The notes: generated from the sequence alone by a model not told the origin. Counted from the stretch's first letter, positions 49,571 through 58,791 are shown. The stretch is 64,000 nucleotides of DNA from Palsa-360 sp963710315 (GCA_963710315.1 CAVPZW010000004.1:62001-126000), one strand, 5' to 3'. A program made the numbers and translations.

Positions 49571-50881
49571 TTACCTCGAGGCCGCAAGCGACTGAGCCGC
49601 GGCTGGGGCAGAAGGTACGGCCGCTGACGTGGCGGGCCGCTCGGTCCTGGCAAGGACCGATTCGATTTTCGAGAGACCTTCCTTCACCTGCTGCGCGGTC
49701 AAAATAAACGGCGGCAGGAGGCGCAGGATATGGTCGTGCGTGCAGTTGATCAGCAGGCCCTGTTTCAAGGCTTCGGCAACGTACGGAGCGCCGTCGACAT
49801 CCAGATCGATGCCGATGATCAGGCCTTCGCCGCGAACTTCGCGGATGAAATCAAATTTCGCGGCCATCTTATTCAGGCCCGCTTTCAGTTCAGCGCCGCG
49901 TGCCCGGACATTGGCCAGCAACTTTTTCTTTTCAACGACATCCAGGAACGTCAAGCCCGTGGCGCAGGTCAGCGGCCCGCCGCCAAACGTGGAGCCGTGA
50001 AGGCCGGGCACAAAGGATGCGGCAAATTCCTCGCGCGCGAGGAACGCGCCGAGCGGCAATCCGCCAGCCAGCGGCTTTGCGACGATGACCATGTCCGGCA
50101 GCCCTTCCAGGCGCTGGTAGGCAAACGCCTTGCCCGTGCGCCCCAGGCCGCATTGAATTTCGTCGGCGATGAGCGCCGCGCCGTGCTGCGTGGCCAGCGC
50201 GCGGGCGCGCTTCCAGAATTCGTTTGTGATGGGGTAAATCCCGCCCTCGCCCTGAATCGGTTCGATGATGACGGCGCATACTCCATCGTTAAATTTGGAT
50301 TCGAGGTCCGCAACATCGTTCATGCGGACAAAATCCACTCCCGGAACCAGCGGCTCGAACGGCTCCCGGTATTTCAACGGGTGCGTGATGGAAAGCGCGC
50401 CAAAGGTACGGCCATGAAAAGAGTGTTCCAGCGCAAGAAAACGTGTTTTTGTTGCGCCGCCGGGCTTCTTCTTTGCGGCGATGCGCGCCAGTTTCAGAGC
50501 CCCTTCCACGGCTTCGGAACCGCTGTTGGTGAAAAAGGCGCGGTCCATCCCGGACCACTTGGCAAGCTTCGCCGCGAGCGGTCCTTGAAACGGATTATGA
50601 AACAGATTGGAGACATGAACGGCGCGTCCGGCCTCCCGCCGAATCGTTTTCACGAGATCCGGATAGGAATACCCAAGCGCGTTCACCGCGATGCCGCCCA
50701 GAAAATCGAGATACTTCTTTCCGTTTTGATCGAACACATAGCAGCCCCGCCCATGCGTAAAAATCATGTCGGAGCGCTTGTAGGTGTTCATCAAGTGCCG
50801 CGAAGCGTCGTTCAGAATGGACTTCGACGCGGCGGAAGCCGGCTTGGCCTTCTTCGCCGATTTCTTGGAGTGAGTTTTCAC
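49571..50881 (-). CDS. argD: Acetylornithine aminotransferase
   Basis: 436 residues from GTG 50881, overlapping the argB stop as GTGA. A PLP-dependent class III aminotransferase. FTNSGSEAVEGALKLARIAA binds the cofactor phosphate, LIADEIQCGLGRTGKAFAYQ holds the PLP-contacting Asp, and VAKPLAGGLPLGAFLARE contains the PLP lysine. It has an unusual basic N-terminal extension (KTHSKKSAKKAKPASAASKS) and an Ala/Ser-rich tail beyond the family core. Confidence 0.94.
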   Translation of the reverse strand: MKTHSKKSAKKAKPASAASKSILNDASRHLMNTYKRSDMIFTHGRGCYVFDQNGKKYLDFLGGIAVNALGYSYPDLVKTIRREAGRAVHVSNLFHNPFQGPLAAKLAKWSGMDRAFFTNSGSEAVEGALKLARIAAKKKPGGATKTRFLALEHSFHGRTFGALSITHPLKYREPFEPLVPGVDFVRMNDVADLESKFNDGVCAVIIEPIQGEGGIYPITNEFWKRARALATQHGAALIADEIQCGLGRTGKAFAYQRLEGLPDMVIVAKPLAGGLPLGAFLAREEFAASFVPGLHGSTFGGGPLTCATGLTFLDVVEKKKLLANVRARGAELKAGLNKMAAKFDFIREVRGEGLIIGIDLDVDGAPYVAEALKQGLLINCTHDHILRLLPPFILTAQQVKEGLSKIESVLARTERPATSAAVPSAPAAAQSLAASR

Positions 50882-51696
50882 TGGGCCGCCCCAGCGTTGC
50901 TTACGGGGAACTCCGAGGTGACGCGTGTTCCCGGAAAGCGCGCGCCGTTCGCCGCGGCCAGCAATCCCTTGGGCACGGAGCCGCCCACGATTCGCACTTC
51001 CGCGACGCCCGCGGAAAGCGCGCGCTTGCACGCTTCCAGCTTCAGGATCATTCCGCCCGAAACCTTATTCTGGCGGATCATGTCCTCGGCATCGCCCGTC
51101 GAGACGACCTTCACCACTTTCGAGCCGTCCAGGACTCCAGCCACATCCGTCAGATAAATCAAACGGTCGGCATGAATGTATTCCGCGCAGGCAGCGGCCA
51201 TGTGATCGGCGTTGATGTTGTAGAGCTCGCCGTCTGCGCCCAGGCCCATGCAGGAAGCCACCGGGACGATTCCCGCCTTCCAAAACGATTCCAGAAAATC
51301 CAGATTCACTCCGGTCAGGTAGCCAACGAAACCGAGTCCGCCGACAATTTCGTCGTGCATCATGGGCTCGGCCAGGAAGCAGCTGGCATCGGACGCGCAC
51401 AGGCCGACGGCAGGCTGTCCGGCCGCGGAAATTGCGCCGGCCAGGCGCTTGTTGAGCAGGCCGCCGAGAACCATTATGGCAACGTCGCGCGTGGCACGAT
51501 CCGTTACGCGCAGTCCGTTGATAAACTTGCTTTCAATTCCCATTTGCTTAAGTGTGGCGGTGAAAATCTTGCCGCCGCCGTGCACCACCAGTATTTCGTT
51601 GCCCTGGTGGGCAAGCTGTGAAACCTGACGCGCCAGCGTTTCCATCGCCGCCGCATCATCGAGTAACGCTCCCGCAACTTTAACGACTAATCTCAT
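50878..51696 (-). CDS. argB: Acetylglutamate kinase
   Basis: 272 residues from ATG 51696, which overlaps the argC stop as ATGA; the much longer frame is inside argC. It phosphorylates N-acetylglutamate. VVKVAGALLDD and EILVVHGGGKIFTATLKQMG are amino-acid kinase ATP-binding motifs, and GLRVTDRATRDVAIMVLGG is the substrate site. It lacks the first GG of the usual KxGG start (KVAGA), a mild variation. Confidence 0.93.
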   Translation of the reverse strand: MRLVVKVAGALLDDAAAMETLARQVSQLAHQGNEILVVHGGGKIFTATLKQMGIESKFINGLRVTDRATRDVAIMVLGGLLNKRLAGAISAAGQPAVGLCASDASCFLAEPMMHDEIVGGLGFVGYLTGVNLDFLESFWKAGIVPVASCMGLGADGELYNINADHMAAACAEYIHADRLIYLTDVAGVLDGSKVVKVVSTGDAEDMIRQNKVSGGMILKLEACKRALSAGVAEVRIVGGSVPKGLLAAANGARFPGTRVTSEFPVSNAGAAQ

Positions 51697-52727
51697 CGGA
51701 GTCCTGTAGCCTCCTCGAATCCCATCATCAAATTCATGTTTTGCACAGCCTGGCCAGCGGCGCCTTTGCCCAGATTGTCGAGACAACTTACAACCGCGAG
51801 GCGCCGCCCCGCGGGATCGAGCGCAAAACCGATATCGCAAAAATTTGTGTGCGCCACATGCTGCAACTCCGGCAGCTTCCCGGCCGGCCAGATGCGCATC
51901 ATGGGGCGGTCCGCATAATATGCGCGGTACAGCGATTCCACTTCCTCGGCCGTATGCGGCTCGGCAAACCACACATAAAGAGTGGAGAGAATGCCGCGCG
52001 CCACCGGCAAAAGATGCGTCGTGAAAACGATGTCTTCGCCCGCGATGCCCGTATGGTCAGTCACTTCCGGCGTGTGCCGGTGCGAGAACAGACCGTAGGC
52101 TCGCAGGTTTTCGTCCACTTCCACAAAGTGCAGTTCCTTCTTGGGTTCCTTGCCCGCGCCTGTCGCGCCGGATTTGCAATCGGCAACGATGCCGCGCCCG
52201 CTGGCGATCCAGCCTGATTCCACCAGCGGCCGTAGCCCGAGAATCACGCTGGTCGGATAGCAACCGGGATTGGCCACAAGCCGCGCTTTCGGCAACCGAT
52301 CGGCATACAGCTCCGGCAAACCGTACACGGCCTCTTCCGCCAAATTTTTCGGCGGGGCCGGCAATTTGTACCAATGCACAAACGTTTCCGGGTTGCGAAA
52401 TCGAAACGCTCCGCTCAGGTCCACCACGCGCAAGCCCGCGTTCAACAGTTGCGGAACAGTTTCCAGCGAAGCTTCATGAGGCGTCGCCAGGAACACCGTG
52501 CTCGCGCCGCTCGCGGCAATGGCATCGACCGAAAACGTCTTGCAAGGCGCTTCGCCCCAGCCGCGCAGATGCGGAAAAATTTCGGTGAGGCATTTCACGT
52601 GCGCCGAACTCTCCCGCAAATAGAACGTCGGCTTTTGAATTTTGGGGTGCCGGAGGAGAAGCTGGGCCAGCTCGAAGCCTGCATAGCCCGTTGCTCCGAC
52701 TACGGCGACCCTTTGAAGGTCGCTCAT
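51693..52727 (-). CDS. argC: N-acetyl-gamma-glutamyl-phosphate reductase
   Basis: 344 residues from ATG 52727, overlapping the argR stop as ATGA. It reduces acetylglutamyl phosphate with NADPH. VAVVGATGYAGFELAQLLLR binds the nucleotide, and ARLVANPGCYPTSVILGLRP holds the catalytic Cys. It is the first enzyme gene of the operon after argR. Confidence 0.96.
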   Translation of the reverse strand: MSDLQRVAVVGATGYAGFELAQLLLRHPKIQKPTFYLRESSAHVKCLTEIFPHLRGWGEAPCKTFSVDAIAASGASTVFLATPHEASLETVPQLLNAGLRVVDLSGAFRFRNPETFVHWYKLPAPPKNLAEEAVYGLPELYADRLPKARLVANPGCYPTSVILGLRPLVESGWIASGRGIVADCKSGATGAGKEPKKELHFVEVDENLRAYGLFSHRHTPEVTDHTGIAGEDIVFTTHLLPVARGILSTLYVWFAEPHTAEEVESLYRAYYADRPMMRIWPAGKLPELQHVAHTNFCDIGFALDPAGRRLAVVSCLDNLGKGAAGQAVQNMNLMMGFEEATGLR

Positions 52728-53179
52728 CGGAGCAGGTCCTCCATGCGTTTTTGTACGGCGGCGCGCGCCTGGCGCGACGGCGTGATGACCAGAACGGTGT
52801 CGTCACCGGCAATCGTGCCGGCAACTTCCTTGAATTTTTCGGCGTCCAGCGCGGCGGCTAGCGGCTGCGCTCCCGAGGGCGGCGTCTTCAGTACCAGTAA
52901 ATTGTAGGCGGGGCGCAGGTCCACCAGAAACTCGCGCAGCGCCCGGCCAAGCGGCGGCATGGGCGCGGCGGCTTCGTCGCCATTCGTCAGCGGCTTGTAG
53001 CCCGCGGCGGTCTTCACCAGCTTCAGCTCGGACATGTCTCGCGAAAGGGTCCCCTGAGTCACGCGGACCTTCATGTGCGACAGCCTGCGCCGCAGCTCGT
53101 CCTGGCTCGAGATGGGTTCGCTCGACACCAGTTTCAGGATCTGTCCTTGCCGGAATTTCTTGTGTACGTTCAGCGCCAT
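52724..53179 (-). CDS. argR: Arginine repressor
   Basis: 151 residues from ATG 53179; an upstream GTG at 53200 is less likely. The N-terminal winged helix has FRQGQILKLVSSEPISSQDE, then VRVTQGTLSRDMSELKLVK. The C-terminal arginine-binding, hexamer-forming domain has YNLLVLKTPPSGAQPLAAAL and GTIAGDDTVLVITP. It represses or activates arg genes with arginine as corepressor. It leads its own operon, with a probable ARG box 27 bases upstream, so autoregulation is expected. Confidence 0.94.
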   Translation of the reverse strand: MALNVHKKFRQGQILKLVSSEPISSQDELRRRLSHMKVRVTQGTLSRDMSELKLVKTAAGYKPLTNGDEAAAPMPPLGRALREFLVDLRPAYNLLVLKTPPSGAQPLAAALDAEKFKEVAGTIAGDDTVLVITPSRQARAAVQKRMEDLLR

Positions 53180-53205
53180 GGTCAACTTAACTTTATGCAC
53201 CCACT

Positions 53206-53218
53206 TGCATAATTATGC
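53206..53218. promoter_or_regulatory. ARG box (ArgR operator)
   Basis: The perfect 12-bp palindrome GCATAATTATGC (53207-53218), preceded by T, matches the centre of ARG boxes (TGCAT-N-ATGCA type). A half-site-like TTATGCA overlaps 53193-53199. It lies just upstream of argR and between it and the divergent sigma-54 regulator. Confidence 0.75.
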
Positions 53219-53298
53219 GCGTGCCTTCCGAGCGCTGTCAATTCTTTTTTGGAACATTTTGAAACATTTTCCGTTCGAACACAATCGACCGCATGGTT

Positions 53299-53386
53299 GT
53301 GGCGCGGGCTTCAGCCTGCGGTTTTTTGTACTGTATTGTTTTTACTGTAAATGAGCCAAACCCGCGCAGGCTGAAGCTCGCGCCAC
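53299..53386. repeat. Palindromic intergenic repeat (GCGGGCTTCAGCCTGC family)
   Basis: GTGGCGCGGGCTTCAGCCTG and the inverted CAGGCTGAAGCTCGCGCCAC flank an AT-rich centre. The arms are almost identical to 33069-33140. Unlike most copies it lies in a divergent region, between the arg promoter and the sigma-54 activator. Confidence 0.8.
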
Positions 53387-53412
53387 TTCAATTCCGAATG
53401 GCAAGTTGAGCC

Positions 53413-55536
53413 GTGGCGAACCTGAGTGTTATTCTGCAAACCATGAGCGATGTTCCCACGAGCGACACTCTGGAATCGGCCGGCGCATCGCCGGAAGCTC
53501 GTCACCAGACGCTTCTGGAAGTGGCCGAGGCCATCGCACAGCACCGCGACCTTGGCGAGCTGTTTCACGACCTGGCCGAGCGGCTGCATCGCGTCGTGAA
53601 ATTCGAGTACTTGAACCTGATCCTGCACGATCCCGCGCGCAACGTCATGCGTTTGCACATCCTGGAATCCGAAAAATTCAAAAAACAAGTTCCTGGAACG
53701 GAATTTCAAATCGGGCAAACGCCGTCGGGTTGGGTCTGGGAGACGCAGCAGCCATTTATCCTGGACGATATTGAGAAGGAAACGCAGTATCCCGCGCTGC
53801 TGCAAACTCTGCGTGAAAATGGAGTGAAGTCGCTTTGCGTGCTGGCCCTGACCACCGCGCAACGGCGGCTGGGCGTGATGAGTTTTGGACGCAGCGCGCC
53901 GCACACTCATTCCCAGGCCGAAGTGGCATTCCTGCAGCAAGTGGCGCGGCAAGTGGCCGTGGCAGTGGACAATGCGCTGAATTTCGAGCGCGCGCAGGCC
54001 TACCAGCGCCAGCTGGCGCAGGAGCGCGACCGACTGCGCGTGCTGCTGGAAGTAAACAACGCCGTGGTGTCCAAGCTGGATCTTCACGCACTCTTGAACG
54101 CTATTTCTGCGTCGCTTCGCCGCGTGATTCATCACGAATACACCAGCCTCGCGCTATATGACCCCGTGAAAAATGAAATGCGCGTGCTGGCGCTCGATTT
54201 CCCTCAGGGGAAAGGATTGATGCGCGAGGATCAGATTGTGACCCTGGACGGCTCCATGACTGGGAAAGCGTTTCGCACGCGCCAGCCGGTCGTTCTGGAC
54301 CGCACTGCCATGGATGAATTCGATTCGCCCAGTTCGCGCCTGATGCGCGCCGAAGGCGTTCGATCCATGGTGTGCATGCCTCTCATCACGCACGATCGCG
54401 CGCTGGGCACCCTCAGCCTGGCCAGCCTGCGCGACGGCGCGTTTCAACAGGGCGACGTCGATTTGCTGGTGCAAGTGGCGGGGCAAGTGGCCATCGCCGT
54501 GGAAAACGCGCTGGCTTTTCAGGAAATCGCCGAACTCAAGAATAAGTTGGCGCAGGAAAAACTTTACCTCGAGGACGAAATTCGCTCGGAAATGAATTTT
54601 GAGGAGATCGTCGGGGAAGGCCCTTCTTTGCGCGCCGTGCTGAAGCAAGTGGAAACCGTGGCTCCCACGGATTCAACCGTGCTCATCACGGGAGAAACCG
54701 GCACGGGAAAAGAACTGATTGCGCGGGCCATTCATAATTTAAGCCCTCGCCGGGAACGCACCTTTGTCAAAGTGAATTGCGCCGCGATTCCCGCGGGATT
54801 GCTCGAATCGGAATTGTTTGGGCACGAGCGCGGCGCATTTACCGGGGCTATCGCGCAGCGCATCGGCCGCTTCGAGCTTGCAAACGGCGGCACCATTTTC
54901 CTGGACGAAGTCGGCGATATTCCGCTGGAACTGCAACCGAAACTTCTGCGTGTCCTTCAGGAACAGGAGTTCGAACGACTAGGCGGCACGCAGACGATTC
55001 GCGTGAACGTGCGTCTGGTGGCTGCAACGAATCGTAATCTGGAAGAAATGGTCGCCGCGCGCGAGTTCCGCAGTGACCTTTATTACCGCTTGCGCGTGTT
55101 TCCGCTCCACATGCCGCCCTTGCGGGAAAGAAAAGAAGACATTCCGGCGCTGGTGCGTTACTTTGTGGAAAAATATGCGCGGCGCATGAATCGCGTGGTG
55201 GACACCATACCCGCGGAAACTCTGGACCTGCTAGTGCGCTATCCATGGCCTGGAAATATTCGCGAACTGGAAAACCTGATCGAGCGCGCGGTGATCGTTT
55301 CGCCGGGCCCCGTGCTTCGCGTTCCTCTTGGCGAGCTTAAATCCACATCGGAACCGGTCGGAGAGAGCCTCACTTTGCATGCAGCCGAGCGCGATCACAT
55401 CCTCAAAGCCCTGGAAGCCACCAATTGGGTGCTTGCCGGCCCTCGTGGCGCTGCCGCAAGGCTGGGAATGAAGAGAACCACGCTGCAATCCAAGATGCGC
55501 AAGCTTGGCGTCGTGAAAACACGGCAGGGACAGTAA
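53413..55536 (+). CDS. Sigma-54-dependent activator with two GAF domains
   Basis: 707 residues from GTG 53413; ATG 53446 would remove 11. Two GAF sensor domains (about 30-190 and 215-365) are joined by helices and followed by a short coiled coil. Then comes the AAA+ domain with GETGTGKE (Walker A), ESELFGHERGAFTGA (the sigma-54 contact loop) and GGTIFLDEVGD (Walker B). A Fis-type HTH ends the protein (ILKALEATNWVLAGPRGAAA). It resembles FhlA/NorR regulators; the ligand is unknown. It should drive an RpoN promoter elsewhere. Confidence 0.93.
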   Translation: MANLSVILQTMSDVPTSDTLESAGASPEARHQTLLEVAEAIAQHRDLGELFHDLAERLHRVVKFEYLNLILHDPARNVMRLHILESEKFKKQVPGTEFQIGQTPSGWVWETQQPFILDDIEKETQYPALLQTLRENGVKSLCVLALTTAQRRLGVMSFGRSAPHTHSQAEVAFLQQVARQVAVAVDNALNFERAQAYQRQLAQERDRLRVLLEVNNAVVSKLDLHALLNAISASLRRVIHHEYTSLALYDPVKNEMRVLALDFPQGKGLMREDQIVTLDGSMTGKAFRTRQPVVLDRTAMDEFDSPSSRLMRAEGVRSMVCMPLITHDRALGTLSLASLRDGAFQQGDVDLLVQVAGQVAIAVENALAFQEIAELKNKLAQEKLYLEDEIRSEMNFEEIVGEGPSLRAVLKQVETVAPTDSTVLITGETGTGKELIARAIHNLSPRRERTFVKVNCAAIPAGLLESELFGHERGAFTGAIAQRIGRFELANGGTIFLDEVGDIPLELQPKLLRVLQEQEFERLGGTQTIRVNVRLVAATNRNLEEMVAAREFRSDLYYRLRVFPLHMPPLRERKEDIPALVRYFVEKYARRMNRVVDTIPAETLDLLVRYPWPGNIRELENLIERAVIVSPGPVLRVPLGELKSTSEPVGESLTLHAAERDHILKALEATNWVLAGPRGAAARLGMKRTTLQSKMRKLGVVKTRQGQ

Positions 55537-55682
55537 GACAAAGTGACGTTATTTGGGCACATGCCCATATATCGGCACATTTGATTCGGCACTTCCCCCA
55601 TTCCTTCCTCATCCAAATCAACCATATATTCGTATACTATTGTATTTATGCCATTTATTTGCAGTGTTCTTATTTCGGCACT

Positions 55683-56030
55683 ATGGCCAGAGACCTGCAT
55701 ACATTAACAGGAACTGCGAATCAGCAGCTTCGGATAAAGGCAGGATTAGTGCTCAAAATTACGGTGAAACAGGTGGATTCCGGCGAAATTTGGGAGCTTG
55801 AAGGGAAACTCTCTGGGGAATGGGTTGCCGAGCTTGAGCGCTGCTGGAAGGAGCGAGTATCTCCTGCCAGCGTTCCCTTGCAGATTCAACTGAAAGCGGT
55901 GAGCTACATCGATGCCGCGGGGAAAGAACTACTTGCTCGGATGCATGGCCGCGAAGTCGCGATTGTTGGGTGCGGGTGCATGACCAAGGCAGTGGTGGAG
56001 GAAATCACTAGGCCAGCGATTGCCAATTGA
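55683..56030 (+). CDS. STAS-like (anti-sigma-factor-antagonist-like) protein
   Basis: 115 residues from ATG 55683; a GTG near 55749 starting LKITVKQVDSG would match related proteins equally well. The pattern WELEGKLSGEWVAELERCWK, then IQLKAVSYIDAAGKELLARM and EITRPAI is a STAS-domain fold. The usual phosphorylatable DSS is replaced by YIDAAG, so phosphorylation control is doubtful. Just downstream of the sigma-54 regulator and before a sigma factor gene; a link is possible. Confidence 0.65.
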   Translation: MARDLHTLTGTANQQLRIKAGLVLKITVKQVDSGEIWELEGKLSGEWVAELERCWKERVSPASVPLQIQLKAVSYIDAAGKELLARMHGREVAIVGCGCMTKAVVEEITRPAIAN

Positions 56031-56213
56031 GTTCGCGAATCGCTCTCTCGCATTTGTGGAGTTTGTTTGGATTTTTCGTGGTTGGAAGAGCACTACCGTA
56101 AAGATCGGCGTCTAACTTCATAGCCAGTTACTTCTTATTTGCAGTGGACGTATAGCAGGAAGAAACGAAAAGCAATCATACGCTTCATGGATTCCGCACA
56201 GGGAGAAACAATC

Positions 56214-56861
56214 ATGAATCTGGAACGCAATCATCCAAGCGGGGAACAGATCGCGGAAGTGAACATGGAAGAGCAAAGCGAGGATCAGCTGATCGAACGC
56301 GGCCTGAACGGCGACGCGCGCGCGCTGGATGCGCTGTTCGCGCGCAATACACGCTCCCTTTACCAAGCCGCGTTTCGCGTGCTGGGCAATCCAGAGGACG
56401 CCGAAGAGGCCCTGCAAGAGGGGCTGCTTTCGGCCTATCGCAATCTTCCGCGCTTCGAGCGCCGCTCGCAATTTTCCACCTGGCTGACGCGCATCGTGAT
56501 CAACGCAGCTTTGATGCGCCGGCGCAGCAAGCGCTCCAGGCCCGCTGTGTCGCTGGATGATTTTGTGGCCGAGGGAGAGCTTCCGCTGGCCGAGCGTTTT
56601 GCAGATGAGGGCCCGAACCCCGAGCAGCTTTACGCGGGCACGGAACTCGGCGATCGCATGACGAAAAAGCTTGCCGAAATTTCTCCGCTGCTGCGCACGG
56701 CATTTTGGCTGCGGGAAATTGAAGGGCTGTCCGCGGAGGAAGCGGCGAATGTGCTGGGCGTTTCGCGCAACACGCTTAAGGCGCGCTTGTGGCGCGCGCG
56801 GCAGGAACTCGCTGCGCGGCTGGGGCTATCGCTCGATGGAAATTTTGCGCCCGCTACGTAA
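56214..56861 (+). CDS. RNA polymerase sigma factor, ECF (RpoE-like)
   Basis: 215 residues from ATG 56214 behind GGGAGA. Region 2 reads LFARNTRSLYQAAFRVLGNP, then EDAEEALQEGLLSAYRNL and FSTWLTRIVINAALMRRRSK. Region 4 reads LREIEGLSAEEAANVLGVSR with TLKARLWRARQELAARL. It follows the STAS-like gene by about 180 bases. No zinc-containing anti-sigma factor gene is adjacent, which is unusual for this group. Confidence 0.92.
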   Translation: MNLERNHPSGEQIAEVNMEEQSEDQLIERGLNGDARALDALFARNTRSLYQAAFRVLGNPEDAEEALQEGLLSAYRNLPRFERRSQFSTWLTRIVINAALMRRRSKRSRPAVSLDDFVAEGELPLAERFADEGPNPEQLYAGTELGDRMTKKLAEISPLLRTAFWLREIEGLSAEEAANVLGVSRNTLKARLWRARQELAARLGLSLDGNFAPAT

Positions 56862-56900
56862 CGATCGTATAAATCTCCGATTTTCTCGGTGTTCTCGCAT

Positions 56901-56976
56901 TTCTCTGTGGACTCTGTGTTGAGCTTTTAGGGCCGAGATTCTAAGTCAACTGCTTTAACACAGAGGACACAGAGAA
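56901..56976. repeat. Inverted repeat CTCTGTG...CACAGAG
   Basis: TTCTCTGTGGACTCTGTGTT (56901-56920) and AACACAGAGGACACAGAGAA (56957-56976) are inverted copies with two mismatches, separated by 36 bases. It lies between the convergent sigma factor and fumarase genes and may be a bidirectional terminator. The CACAGAG wording is a widespread repeat type in bacterial genomes. Confidence 0.75.
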
Positions 56977-57038
56977 AAGCGGAGACAAGCCCATTCGGTG
57001 ACGAAAGCTCCGCTTCGCGAGTGCGTTTTATTTCGGGC

Positions 57039-58556
57039 TCACACCTTTTGAAGCGTTTCCAAAACTTCTCCAGTGGCTTTTTCGACGTCGGCATGCAGGC
57101 TGTTGCCGTGCGCGTCCATGGTGACAATGGCGGCAAAATTTTTCACACGCAGGCGCCACATGGCTTCGGGGACGCCAAACTCCAATAGCTCCACTCCCAA
57201 AACTTTTTCCACGGTGCGCGCGTAATACTGCGCCGCTCCTCCGATGGCGTTCAAATACACGGCGCCATAGTCTTTCAGCGCCGCTAATGTCTTGGCGCCC
57301 ATGCCGCCCTTGCCGATTACGGCGCGCACGCCGTATTTCTTGATGACGTCGGCCTGGTAAGGCTCCTCGCGCATGCTGGTGGTGGGGCCGGCGGCTTTGA
57401 CCTTCCACTCGTCGCCCTGCTTGAGCATCACCGGGCCGCAGTGATAGAGCACGCTGCCGTTCAAGTCGATCGGCGGAGGATTTTTCATGAGGTAGGCGTG
57501 CACGTTGTCGCGGCCGGTGTTCATTTCGCCGTTGATGAGCACCACGTCGCCCACTTTCAGCGCCCGTACCTGGGCTTCGGTCAGCGGCGCGGTCAGCACC
57601 ACTTCGCGGCCGGTCAATTTGAAGCCCGAATCGTGGGCCATGCGCTCCACGGGGCGCGAAGGATCGCGATACAGCCATTTGGTGATCGCGCCGGTTGCAG
57701 CGTCCAGACGCACGCCCAGGCGGCGAAACGCCCAGCAGTCATACGCGACGGAAACGAAGAAGCTGGCGGGCAGGCGATTCGCGGCCATGATTTTGCATCC
57801 GATCAGCGACGCCTTGCCGCCGAAGCCCATTGCGCCGATGCCCAGCTTATTGGCCTCTTCCATGATTTCCGCTTCGAGCTTGGCAAGCGTGGGGTTGGGA
57901 TTCACATCGTCAAGCGTGCGGAACAATTGTTCCTTGGCCAGATCGTAGCCGTGCGCGCGGTCGCTGCCGATGCAGACGCCCAGTGCGCCCGGCGCGCAGC
58001 CTTGCCCTTGCGCCTGCCAAACGGCATGGAGAAGGCATTTGCGCACGCCTTCGAGGTTGCGGTCAGCGCGGCCCATGTGATCGAGCGTGCAGGGCAAGGA
58101 ATACTGGATGTTTTTGTTTTCGCAGCCGCCGCCCTTGAGGATCAACTTGATCTCAATTTCATTTTCTTCCCATTGCTCGAAGTGAATCACCGGCGTTTCT
58201 TCGCCCAGGTTGTTGCCGCTGTTTTTCCCGGTCAGCGAGTCGACGGAGTTGGGGCGCAGCTTGCCCAGCCGCGTGGCTTCCACCACGGCCTCCAGAATTG
58301 CCTTCTTGATGACAATCTGATTCACGCCCACGGGCGTGTGAATGTAGAACGTGGGCATGCCGGTGTCCTGGCAAATGGGGCCGGTGTCGTCCACGGCCAT
58401 GTCGATGTTGGACAAAATAATGCCCAGCGCATGCGAAGATTGCGTGTGCGGCGTTTCTTCCTTGGCCGCGATGGACATTGCGGCGCGCACATCGGGCGGA
58501 AGATTGGTGGACGTCTGCGTAATCAGTTCAAGCAAGCTGCCGGCTAGGAATTCCAT
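57039..58556 (-). CDS. Class I fumarate hydratase (4Fe-4S)
   Basis: 505 residues in one chain. It hydrates fumarate to malate with an oxygen-sensitive 4Fe-4S cluster. The N-terminal domain has VDDTGPICQDTGMPTFYIHT with a cluster Cys, NNLGEETPVIHFEQW, LKGGGCENKN with a further Cys and GVCIGSDRAHGYDLAKEQLF with the third. The C-terminal beta domain has VGDVVLINGEMNTGRDN and YHCGPVM. It is of the FumA/FumB type. Related tartrate dehydratases have split subunits, so fumarase is preferred. Confidence 0.92.
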   Translation of the reverse strand: MEFLAGSLLELITQTSTNLPPDVRAAMSIAAKEETPHTQSSHALGIILSNIDMAVDDTGPICQDTGMPTFYIHTPVGVNQIVIKKAILEAVVEATRLGKLRPNSVDSLTGKNSGNNLGEETPVIHFEQWEENEIEIKLILKGGGCENKNIQYSLPCTLDHMGRADRNLEGVRKCLLHAVWQAQGQGCAPGALGVCIGSDRAHGYDLAKEQLFRTLDDVNPNPTLAKLEAEIMEEANKLGIGAMGFGGKASLIGCKIMAANRLPASFFVSVAYDCWAFRRLGVRLDAATGAITKWLYRDPSRPVERMAHDSGFKLTGREVVLTAPLTEAQVRALKVGDVVLINGEMNTGRDNVHAYLMKNPPPIDLNGSVLYHCGPVMLKQGDEWKVKAAGPTTSMREEPYQADVIKKYGVRAVIGKGGMGAKTLAALKDYGAVYLNAIGGAAQYYARTVEKVLGVELLEFGVPEAMWRLRVKNFAAIVTMDAHGNSLHADVEKATGEVLETLQKV

Positions 58557-58664
58557 TTCACTACCTCCATGAACCTGTCATTTTACACTTCTTCGTGGGG
58601 AATCAAGTGAAAGATCGTTGAGGCTTGAAATTGAAGGAGGAAGCAAAGCCAAGGACCGAAAAGC

Positions 58665-58691
58665 CCCACGCTTCAAAACCGGAAGCGTGGG
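58665..58691. repeat. Short palindrome before the fumarase gene
   Basis: CCCACGCTTC and GAAGCGTGGG, 10 bp each, with a 7-base spacer, in the 235-base gap between the fumarase start and the zinc-ribbon gene. It could end the transcript of the latter. Confidence 0.5.
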
Positions 58692-58791
58692 CCACCCGGA
58701 AATTCAAAGGCTGGCGCACCCGGGGTAGAACACCACGTGTGGTTCTGTATTCACCCTTTTTCGTCGGGTTGAAAGCACGAGCACACGTTAA

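Noticed and set aside
49730..51157. 475-residue frame opposite argD and argB
   Set aside because: It spans two real genes on the other strand and their junction; composition is not protein-like.
57441..58547. 368-residue plus-strand frame opposite the fumarase
   Set aside because: Shadow frame; the fumarase on the other strand is complete with all motifs.
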